Assembly: GCA_016870695.1 (NCBI GenBank)
Contig: VGAV01000086.1
Coordinates: 1-8,283, forward strand
Origin: Actinomycetota bacterium
GTDB taxonomy: Bacteria > Actinomycetota > Actinomycetes > Actinomycetales > Microbacteriaceae
Direction of reading: 5' to 3'
Length of the DNA stretch: 8,283 nucleotides
The translations under genes and the position numbers were made by a program. Under the pieces are notes generated by a model that worked only from the letters and a program-made list of their open reading frames with translations, searched no databases and had not been told where the DNA came from. The number at the start of each line of letters is the position of its first letter. Position 1 is the first letter of the stretch. This document shows, piece after piece, positions 1-8,283 of the stretch.

Positions 1-928
1 CGCGGCTCGCGCAGAGCTCGGCCGCCGTGTCGTCCTCCAGCGTCCCGAGCAGGGGAACGCCCGAGATCACGCGCCAGGAGCCGGCGGCATCCGGAGCCAG
101 CACGAACACCTCGCGGCTGAGCTCGGTCACGACGTAGAGGTGACCGGAGGGATGCCACAGCCCGTGGCGCGGGCCGCTGCCGCGGGGCAGCGCCACCTCC
201 TGCAGGAGCCGCAGGCCGCCGCCGCCGGGTCGCCAGAACCGCACGAGGTCGTAGCCCATGTCGGTCGTGGCGACGCCGCCGCCGGGGAGGAAGATCGCCT
301 CGTGCGCGCGGGAGACGCGGACGCCGGCACGCGCCTCCTCGGTCTCGGCGTCGGTCTCGGGGACGGCGTCGTAAGCGGGGACGAGGTGGCGGAACTCCTC
401 CCCCGCGGCCTCGCGGAGGGCGCGGGCGGCCGCCGCGAGATCGGGGACGACCGCCCCCGACACCGTCGCTCCCGTCGCGATCTCGTCGTCGTTCGACGGC
501 GCCCCGAAGGGGTCGGTGGCCGCCGGGCCCACGACGGGCGTGGACGACGGACGCCCGGAGGCGTCGAGGTCGATGCGGACGATGCGGCCGTCGCCCCAGC
601 AGCTCGCGACGAGGAAGGACGCGTCCGGCGCCACCGCGACGTGGCAGACCGCCTCTCCGACGGGCACCGCGGAGCCGATCGGCCCCAGCCGCGCCTCGCC
701 GGTGCGACGGTATGCCTGCACGGTGCCGTCGGACTCCAGCGCGGCGTAGACGATGTCGTGCACCGGGTGCGCCGCGACCCAGGACGGGGATCCCGGTGCG
801 GCCACCGCGGTGCCGACCATGCCGAGCGGCCCGGACGCCCACGCGGAGTCGACGTCCCCCGCCTGCAGCATGCCGATGCCCTCGGCGGAGCCGGTCGCGG
901 GCGCGTACGCGCCGACCCAGAAGCGCAC
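1..928 (-). CDS. Beta-propeller lactonase-family protein (6-phosphogluconolactonase/YbhE-like), 3' end beyond the left edge
   Basis: This frame is open from a GTG at 928 down to base 1 with no stop, giving 309 residues of an incomplete protein. The translation has beta-propeller character: blade-like strands (SWVAAHPVHDIVYAALESDGTVQAY, about residues 49-73; HVAVAPDASFLVASCWGDGRIVRID, about 96-120) and the GPRHGLWHPSGHLYVVTEL stretch (about 252-270). The last matches the GPRH...HP...Y..NEL signature of the seven-bladed lactonase family of E. coli Pgl. Family members usually have 330-360 residues, so the last blades are missing. An acidic, Ala-rich stretch at about 137-205 looks like an insertion between blades. 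The start was chosen because it lies one base after the purA stop and the propeller begins at once (RFWVGAY). No clear Shine-Dalgarno is visible, so translational coupling to purA is likely. The fold is well supported. The substrate (6-phosphogluconolactone or another lactone or sugar) is not established. Confidence 0.85.
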   Translation of the reverse strand, partial: MRFWVGAYAPATGSAEGIGMLQAGDVDSAWASGPLGMVGTAVAAPGSPSWVAAHPVHDIVYAALESDGTVQAYRRTGEARLGPIGSAVPVGEAVCHVAVAPDASFLVASCWGDGRIVRIDLDASGRPSSTPVVGPAATDPFGAPSNDDEIATGATVSGAVVPDLAAAARALREAAGEEFRHLVPAYDAVPETDAETEEARAGVRVSRAHEAIFLPGGGVATTDMGYDLVRFWRPGGGGLRLLQEVALPRGSGPRHGLWHPSGHLYVVTELSREVFVLAPDAAGSWRVISGVPLLGTLEDDTAAELCASR

Positions 929-929
929 G

Positions 930-2216
930 TCAGTCGATGAGGTCGTGGCGCACGATGACCTGGTCGCGCGCCGGACCGACGCCGATGACCGAGATCCGCG
1001 TGCCGCTCATCTCCTCGAGCGCCAGCACGTAGTCCTGCGCGGTCTGCGGCAGGTCCTCGAAGGTGCGCGCGGTCGAGATGTCCTCGCTCCACCCGGGCAG
1101 GTACTCGAGGATCGGCTTCGCGTGGTGGAAGTCCGTCTGGTTGACGGGCAGGTCGTCGTACCGCTCGCCGTCGACGTCGTACGCGACGCAGACGGGGATC
1201 TGCTCCAGGCCGCCGAGGATGTCGAGCTTGGTGAGCACGAGGTCGGTGATGCCGTTGATGCGGGTCGCGTAGCGCGTGATCGGGGCGTCGTACCAGCCGA
1301 CGCGGCGCGGACGGCCGGTGGTCGTGCCGAACTCGAAGCCGCGCGAGCGCAGCCAGTCGCCCTTCTCGTCGAAGAGCTCGGTCGGGAACGGACCGGAGCC
1401 GACACGGGTCGTGTACGCCTTGACGATGCCGACGATGCGGTCGAGGCGGTTCGGACCGACGCCCGAGCCCGTCGACGCGCCGCCCGCGGTGGCCGACGAC
1501 GACGTGACGAACGGGTAGGTGCCGTGGTCGACGTCGAGCATGGTGGCCTGCCCGCCCTCGAACACGACGACGTCGCCGGCATCGAGGGCGTCGTTCAGGA
1601 GCAGTCCGGTGTCGGCCACCATCGGCCGCACGCGCTCGGCATAGGAGAGCAGGTCCTCGACGATCTCGTCGACGGTGATGGACCGGCGGTTGAAGACCTT
1701 GACCAGCAGGTGGTTCTTCTGGTCGAGGGCGCCCTCGACCTTCTGGCGCAGGATGTTCTCGTCGAACAGGTCCTGGATCCGGATGCCGACGCGGTTGATC
1801 TTGTCGGCGTAGGCGGGGCCGATGCCGCGACCGGTCGTACCGATCTGCCGCTTGCCCAGAAACCGCTCGGTCACCTTGTCGAGCGTGCGGTGGTACTGCG
1901 TGATGATGTGCGCGTTGGCGCTGATCTTCAGTCGCGAGGTGTCGAGGCCGCGCGCGTTGAGCGCCTCGAGCTCGTTGAAGAGCACCTCGAGGTCGACGAC
2001 GACGCCGTTGCCGATGACGGGGGTCACCCCGGGCGACAGGATGCCGCTCGGCAGCAGGTGCAGCGCGTACTTCTCGTCACCGATGACGACGGTGTGGCCG
2101 GCGTTGTTGCCGCCGTTGAACTTGACGACCCAATCGGTGCGCTCCCCGAGGAGGTCGGTGGCTTTGCCCTTGCCCTCGTCTCCCCACTGGACGCCGACGA
2201 TCACGATTCCGGGCAT
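930..2216 (-). CDS. purA: Adenylosuccinate synthetase
   Basis: The 428-residue product is full length for PurA, which joins IMP and aspartate using GTP to make adenylosuccinate, the first committed step to AMP, in the cytoplasm. Visible signatures are QWGDEGKGK at residues 10-18, with the catalytic Asp13, NGGNNAGHT at 34-42, with catalytic His41, the IMP-contacting [14 protein letters not shown] at 126-139, and the [10 protein letters not shown]...TAGG segment in the second half. The ATG at 2216 is chosen because [18 protein letters not shown] is the normal N terminus and a GAGGAG Shine-Dalgarno lies five bases upstream. A GTG at 2249 would add 11 residues but sits between the -10 box and the predicted transcription start, so it cannot be used from that promoter. 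The stop is one base from the downstream lactonase-family start, implying a shared mRNA. No other purine genes are in the window. Confidence 0.98.
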   Translation of the reverse strand: MPGIVIVGVQWGDEGKGKATDLLGERTDWVVKFNGGNNAGHTVVIGDEKYALHLLPSGILSPGVTPVIGNGVVVDLEVLFNELEALNARGLDTSRLKISANAHIITQYHRTLDKVTERFLGKRQIGTTGRGIGPAYADKINRVGIRIQDLFDENILRQKVEGALDQKNHLLVKVFNRRSITVDEIVEDLLSYAERVRPMVADTGLLLNDALDAGDVVVFEGGQATMLDVDHGTYPFVTSSSATAGGASTGSGVGPNRLDRIVGIVKAYTTRVGSGPFPTELFDEKGDWLRSRGFEFGTTTGRPRRVGWYDAPITRYATRINGITDLVLTKLDILGGLEQIPVCVAYDVDGERYDDLPVNQTDFHHAKPILEYLPGWSEDISTARTFEDLPQTAQDYVLALEEMSGTRISVIGVGPARDQVIVRHDLID

Positions 2217-2221
2217 GTGCG

Positions 2222-2227
2222 CTCCTC
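2222..2227 (-). promoter_or_regulatory. Shine-Dalgarno of purA
   Basis: The minus strand reads GAGGAG, five bases before the ATG at 2216. It supports that start over the in-frame GTG at 2249. Of the genes in this window with their own promoter, purA is the only one with both a clear leader and a strong ribosome binding site. Confidence 0.8.
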
Positions 2228-2252
2228 GCGTGTGTTCCGGGCGGTACACCCC

Positions 2253-2258
2253 ATCCTA
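2253..2258 (-). promoter_or_regulatory. Predicted -10 box of purA
   Basis: TAGGAT on the minus strand fits the actinobacterial TANNNT -10 consensus. It would place the transcript start near 2246 and give a leader of about 30 bases containing the Shine-Dalgarno. No convincing -35 is seen at normal spacing; a TTGCGG lies 22 bases upstream, which is too far. The box lies in the 109-base divergent region shared with the Pr6Pr-type gene. Confidence 0.55.
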
Positions 2259-2313
2259 TCGAGAGGCGCCGACGGCCCCGCCGCAACCCCTCGGATCCGG
2301 GATGCCGCCTCCC

Positions 2314-2319
2314 TACCCT
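2314..2319 (+). promoter_or_regulatory. Predicted -10 box of the Pr6Pr-type gene (leaderless)
   Basis: TACCCT is followed by exactly six bases and then the ATG at 2326. As the -10 hexamer normally spans -12 to -7, the A of the start codon would be +1. No good -35 is visible. The spacing recurs at other genes in the window. Confidence 0.55.
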
Positions 2320-2325
2320 GGTGAA

Positions 2326-5690
<3,365 letters not shown>

Positions 5691-5700
5691 CCCGTACCCG

Positions 5701-5734
5701 CGAAGCCGGTGGTCCTTCGGGGCCGCCGGCTTCG
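5701..5734 (+). terminator. Strong UUCG-capped hairpin after argG
   Basis: Bases 5701-5715 pair with 5720-5734 in a 15-base-pair stem: nine perfect outer pairs (CGAAGCCGG with CCGGCTTCG), two G-U wobbles and a C(UUCG)G tetraloop, one of the most stable RNA loops. It starts 11 bases after the argG stop. Only a mixed TCGTTCCC follows, so it would end or stabilise the transcript without a U-tract. Confidence 0.85.
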
Positions 5735-5824
5735 TCGTTCCCGCGGTTTGCTGCGGCGGGGACAGGCGATGGTTCGAGAATAGGCGGATCGCCGGCGGAA
5801 CGGCCTGTCTCGGAGCACCTTCCT

Positions 5825-5848
5825 GTCCTGGGGACGGGACGCCAGGAC
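5825..5848 (+). repeat. 7-10-7 inverted repeat upstream of tetR
   Basis: GTCCTGG (5825-5831) and CCAGGAC (5842-5848) are perfect inverted copies with a 10-base spacer. They lie in the 169-base gene-free region between the argG hairpin and tetR. A looser pair, GACAGGC (5761-5767) and GCCTGTC (5803-5809), lies further upstream. The inner repeat could be a second regulator site or a hairpin. No open reading frame of interest was seen in this region. Confidence 0.35.
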
Positions 5849-5864
5849 GAGCCCGATCAGAAGT

Positions 5865-5880
5865 TGCACACCTTTGTGCA
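5865..5880 (+). promoter_or_regulatory. Probable TetR operator: perfect palindrome upstream of tetR
   Basis: TGCACA-CCTT-TGTGCA is a perfect 6-4-6 inverted repeat, and the AA/TT pair at 5861-5862 and 5883-5884 extends the symmetry. It lies nine bases before the tetR -10 box, where a bound dimer would block RNA polymerase. Size and position are typical of TetR-family operators, so autorepression of the operon is the simplest reading. Confidence 0.65.
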
Positions 5881-5889
5881 TTTTCGGCG

Positions 5890-5895
5890 TACACT
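5890..5895 (+). promoter_or_regulatory. Predicted -10 box of the tetR operon
   Basis: TACACT is followed by eight bases and the GTG at 5904. A TTGCAC at 5864-5869 resembles a -35 box, but the 20-base gap is longer than usual. The promoter overlaps or adjoins the palindrome at 5865-5880. Confidence 0.6.
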
Positions 5896-5903
5896 GGTCC
5901 TCC

Positions 5904-6506
5904 GTGACCACCTCCTCCCGCCGCGACGCCGTCCAGAACCGCGCCGGCATCCTGACCGCCGCCACCGCGGCCATCGGGCACGACCCGCGCGCCTCGATCG
6001 ACACGATCGCCCGCCGCGCCGGCCTCTCCCGCCGCGCCTTGTACGGCCACTTCGACGACCGCAACGCGATCGTGCGCGAGGTCATCGCCGCCGGAGCCGT
6101 CCGCTTCAACGCCATCGCAGCGACCGTCGGCGACCGCGACTCCCGCGTGGCGCTCGCCCGCCTGGCATCCGAGCTCTGGCGCGAAGCCGCCCACGTGCAG
6201 GCCGCCGCCGCGCTCGCCCTCGACGACGCCCACCTCGCCGAGACCTCCGCCGCCCTCGCGCCGCTGCGCCGCCGCATCGACGAGATCGTGCGACGGGGCC
6301 AGGAGGCCGGTGAGCTGCGCACGGACGTCCCCGCTCCCACGCTCGCCCGGCTGCTCGAGGAGACCGGCCGCACCGTCGTCGCCCGCGTCGACGCCGGCTC
6401 GCCCACGGCGCGCTCCCTCGCGGTGTGCGCGGTGCTGGGCATCGCCGGACTGTCGTGGACCGAGGCCCGCGCGCTGCTCGCTCAGAACCCGGACCTGGAG
6501 GCGTGA
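5904..6506 (+). CDS. TetR/AcrR-family transcriptional repressor
   Basis: The 200-residue protein has the N-terminal TetR helix-turn-helix: NRAGILTAATAAIGHDPRASIDTIARRAGLSRRALYGHFDDRNAIVREVI (about 12-61), with recognition helix LSRRALYGHF (41-50). The rest is an all-helical ligand and dimer domain that gives no specific match by eye. The GTG at 5904 is preferred over an in-frame ATG at 5874, because that ATG lies inside the palindrome and upstream of the -10 box and would add residues unlike the family. The stop overlaps the next start by one base (TGATG), so it heads a three-gene operon with the ATPase-like and YhgE-like genes. It probably represses its own operon through the palindrome. The inducer is unknown. 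Confidence 0.9.
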   Translation: MTTSSRRDAVQNRAGILTAATAAIGHDPRASIDTIARRAGLSRRALYGHFDDRNAIVREVIAAGAVRFNAIAATVGDRDSRVALARLASELWREAAHVQAAAALALDDAHLAETSAALAPLRRRIDEIVRRGQEAGELRTDVPAPTLARLLEETGRTVVARVDAGSPTARSLAVCAVLGIAGLSWTEARALLAQNPDLEA

Positions 6507-7117
6507 TGCGGATCGCCCTCGACGCGGTGGCCAAGGGCCGTGCGCAGCGCGCCCTCCCCGAGACCACCGCCTCCTTCGAGAACGGTCGCGCGACCCTGGT
6601 CGTCGCCGAGACGGAGCAACGTCCGACGGTGCTCGGGCTCGTGGCATCCGGTCGCATGAAGGTCGACACCGGATCGGTCCTGATCGACGGACGCGTTGAT
6701 GCCGCGGCGATCCGCCGGCGCGTCGCCCTCGTCGACGCACCGGTGGTCTCGGAGCCGGAGCCGAACGTCTCCGTCACGGGGGTCGTCGCCGAGGAGCTCA
6801 TGTTCGCCGGCCGAGCTCCCACGCCGTTCGCCGCCGCACGTTGGCTGGAGGAGATCGGTCTGGCCGGGATCGGGACGCTGCCCGTGGGCAACGTCGACCC
6901 CGCCGCCCGGGTCCGTCTTCTGCTGGAGCTCGCCGTCCTGCGGAAGGGCGTCGAGGGGCTCGTCCTGGTCGCCCCCGACCGTCACGGCGGACAGCCCGAC
7001 GCCTGGTGGCGCATCGCGCGGGAGTTCGCCGACCGCGGGTACGCCGTGCTCGTCATCGCCGGTCAGGCGTCCCGCACGGCCGTCGACGCGCTCGAGCTTG
7101 CGGAGGTGGACCGGTGA
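6506..7117 (+). CDS. Degenerate ABC-ATPase-like protein lacking nucleotide-binding motifs
   Basis: The 203-residue product follows the order of an ABC ATPase domain but has lost its functional motifs. ENGRATLVVAETEQRPTVLGLVASGRMKVDTGSVLIDGR (25-63) aligns with the usual 'GE...L.GPNGSGKST.L..L.G...P..G.V..DG', with AETEQRPTV (34-42) in place of Walker A. RRRVALVDAP (70-79) sits at the Q-loop without Gln. VDPAARVRLLLELAVL (130-145) stands for LSGGQ and its helix. GLVLVAPDRHGG (151-162) stands for Walker B, with Ala and Pro where Asp and Glu belong. YAVLVIAGQ (179-187) lacks the switch His. The frame is intact, codon use is normal and a GGAG lies five bases before the ATG, so this does not look like a dead gene. 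It overlaps the next gene by four bases. It probably partners the YhgE-like protein in a structural or regulatory way. The assignment is by pattern and needs a profile or structure search. Confidence 0.7.
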   Translation: MRIALDAVAKGRAQRALPETTASFENGRATLVVAETEQRPTVLGLVASGRMKVDTGSVLIDGRVDAAAIRRRVALVDAPVVSEPEPNVSVTGVVAEELMFAGRAPTPFAAARWLEEIGLAGIGTLPVGNVDPAARVRLLLELAVLRKGVEGLVLVAPDRHGGQPDAWWRIAREFADRGYAVLVIAGQASRTAVDALELAEVDR

Positions 7118-8283
7118 GGATCCCGCAGATGATCGCGGCGGAGCTGCGTCGCCTGACCGCGACCCGCATGTCCGTCATCGCCCTCGTGGCGCTGCTCGCC
7201 GTCCCGATCCTCTACGGCGGCCTGTACCTCTGGGCCAACCAGGATCCGTACGGCAACCTGTCGAGCGTCCCGGTCGCCCTCGTGGTCGACGACGACGGCG
7301 GCGACGTCAACGGGCAGCAGCGCAACCTCGGCGACGAGGCCGCCACACAGCTTCTGGACGACGGCACCTTCGAGTGGCACCGGGTGTCGTCCGACGCGGC
7401 CGACGCGGGACTGTCCGCCGGCGACTTCGACTTCGTCGTCACGCTTCCCGCCGACTTCACCGACGCCGTCGCGTCGCTCGCGACCGACGCCCCGCGGCAG
7501 GCCGACATCGAGCTGCGCACGAATGACGCGAACAACTACCTCGCCTCCACGATCGGGACGCAGGCCGTCGCCCGCATCCAGTCCTCCGTCGCGCAGAAGG
7601 TCATCGACGAGGCGGGACTGACCTTGCTCGACGCCCTTCACACGATCCGGGTGAACCTCGTGGATGCCACCGACGGCGCGACCGCGCTGGTCGACGGGCT
7701 GGCGAGCGCGGCGGACGGGTCCACCCAGCTGGTGGACGGGTCCGCGACCCTCGCGGACGGGTCCTCCCAGCTGGCCGACGGAACCGCCCAGCTGGCGGAC
7801 GGCGCCGCCCGGCTGCACGAGGGCACGTCGCAGCTGCGCGACGGAACCGCCCAGGTGGCCGACGGGGCGCAGCAGGTCGCCGCCGGCGTGGACAGGATCG
7901 ACGCCGCGGCGCAGCAGGTCGGGACCGTCGCCGGCGACGCCGCCGCCCTGCTCCCTCAGGCGCGGGCCGACATCGCCGCCGCCCTCACGGATGCCGGCCT
8001 CGATCAGGCCCGTGTCGACGAGATCCTCGCGCGCCTCGACCCCGTCGGCGAGCGGTTGGGCGCGGCCAACACCCGCGTGCAGGACACCGTGGCGCAGATC
8101 GGCCAGCTCGACGCCGGCGCACGTCAGGTCGCCGCCGGCAGCGCCGCCCTCGCCACGGGCGCGGCCACCGCGGACGACGGGGCCGCGAGCCTGGCGGACG
8201 GCGCGGCCTCCGCGGCATCCGGAGCCGCCCAGCTCCGCGACGGCTCCGCCCAGCTGCGGGACGGGGCCGCCCGGCTCGACGAG
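7114..8283 (+). CDS. YhgE/Pip-type membrane protein, 3' end beyond the right edge
   Basis: The frame is open from the GTG at 7114 to the last base, giving 390 residues of an incomplete protein. The start IPQMIAAELRRLTATRMSVIALVALLAVPILYGGLYLWANQDPYGNLSSVPVALVVDDDGG (3-63) is the hallmark YhgE/Pip N terminus: a short cytoplasmic helix, one transmembrane segment (about 19-41) and a beta-strand entering an outside domain. Residues 64-186 fit the conserved extracytoplasmic part. From about 187 two blocks of heptads of the form xxxLxxG (LADGTAQ type) follow, likely coiled or rod-like, separated by an Ala-rich helical stretch (about 260-330). Full family members have several more transmembrane segments of ABC-2 permease type at the C end, which is off the window. 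Bacillus YueB/EsaA, a type VII secretion component and phage receptor, is related. The GTGA overlap with the ATPase-like gene fixes the start. The role here is unknown. Confidence 0.9.
   Translation, partial: MRIPQMIAAELRRLTATRMSVIALVALLAVPILYGGLYLWANQDPYGNLSSVPVALVVDDDGGDVNGQQRNLGDEAATQLLDDGTFEWHRVSSDAADAGLSAGDFDFVVTLPADFTDAVASLATDAPRQADIELRTNDANNYLASTIGTQAVARIQSSVAQKVIDEAGLTLLDALHTIRVNLVDATDGATALVDGLASAADGSTQLVDGSATLADGSSQLADGTAQLADGAARLHEGTSQLRDGTAQVADGAQQVAAGVDRIDAAAQQVGTVAGDAAALLPQARADIAAALTDAGLDQARVDEILARLDPVGERLGAANTRVQDTVAQIGQLDAGARQVAAGSAALATGAATADDGAASLADGAASAASGAAQLRDGSAQLRDGAARLDE
7717..7884 (+). repeat. Eight tandem imperfect 21-base units within the YhgE-like gene
   Basis: Each unit encodes one heptad of G-(S/T/A)-x-x-(L/V)-x-x type, for example GSTQLVD, GSSQLAD, GTAQLAD and GTSQLRD. 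The units share a core close to GGNNCCNCCCAGCTGGCGGAC, with CAGCTG kept in several. They match the xxxLxxG repeats typical of YhgE/Pip proteins. The period keeps the frame, so unit gain or loss would alter only rod length. Confidence 0.85.
8179..8283 (+). repeat. Second block of 21-base heptad units in the YhgE-like gene
   Basis: Five units run to the window edge (GAASLAD, GAASAAS, GAAQLRD, GSAQLRD, GAARLDE). They are similar to the first block in both DNA and protein, so the array may continue beyond base 8283. Confidence 0.8.

Noticed and set aside
127..1092. A 321-codon minus-strand frame overlapping the purA 3' end
   Set aside because: The Arg/Pro/Ser-rich translation is a frame shadow. 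The neighbouring minus-strand frame from the GTG at 928 gives clear beta-propeller sequence.
753..2324. A 523-codon open frame on the plus strand, antisense to purA
   Set aside because: Its translation is an Asp/Val/Glu-rich shadow of purA with no motif. purA has all its catalytic residues.
1822..2325. Upstream in-frame extension of the Pr6Pr-type protein
   Set aside because: It lies antisense to purA and across its promoter, and its translation has no membrane or domain character.
5874..5903. ATG at 5874 as the tetR start
   Set aside because: It lies within the palindrome and upstream of the -10 box, so it would not be on the mRNA.
6506..7117. The ATPase-like gene as a pseudogene
   Set aside because: The frame is full length with a good ribosome site, normal codon use and precise overlaps on both sides. 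A degenerate function fits better than a broken gene, although decay without stops cannot be excluded.
7717..7884. Regular 21-base repeats as a CRISPR-like array
   Set aside because: There are no unique spacers between the units. They are in-frame heptad codons inside an intact reading frame.

Overview
The window looks like chromosomal DNA from a high-G+C actinobacterium, most likely Microbacteriaceae (Microbacterium-like). This rests on strong G/C preference at third codon positions, TANNNT -10 boxes placed directly before start codons, the long (type 2) form of argininosuccinate synthase, and frequent GGATGCC/GGCATCC heptamers. The genus is an inference from style, not from a database match. 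No rRNA, tRNA, insertion sequence, integrase or CRISPR array was seen.

Left part (1-2258, minus strand): purA (adenylosuccinate synthetase) with its own -10 box and Shine-Dalgarno, followed after one base by a GTG-started beta-propeller lactonase-family gene that runs off the left edge. These two probably form one transcript. Middle part (2314-5734, plus strand): four separately promoted genes. They are a six-helix Pr6Pr/AIG1-like membrane protein, a small DUF4190-type membrane protein, a lipoprotein cyclophilin, and argG. All four start codons lie 6-7 bases after a TANNNT box, as expected for leaderless mRNAs. Stem-loops follow the Pr6Pr, cyclophilin and argG genes, but none has a U-tract.

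Right part (5735-8283, plus strand): a 169-base intergenic region with two inverted repeats leads into a tightly overlapping operon. It encodes a TetR repressor, a 203-residue protein with the outline of an ABC-transporter ATPase but no Walker A, Q-loop, signature, Walker B or switch histidine, and a YhgE/Pip-type membrane protein open at the right edge. The YhgE gene carries two blocks of 21-base repeats encoding xxxLxxG heptads. A perfect palindrome (TGCACA-N4-TGTGCA) just upstream of the tetR -10 box is the probable autoregulatory operator.

The left and middle parts are ordinary housekeeping (purine and arginine biosynthesis, protein folding, envelope). The most interesting locus is the TetR / pseudo-ATPase / YhgE operon. 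It suggests an ABC-2-like envelope protein co-made with a catalytically dead ATPase-like partner under one repressor.
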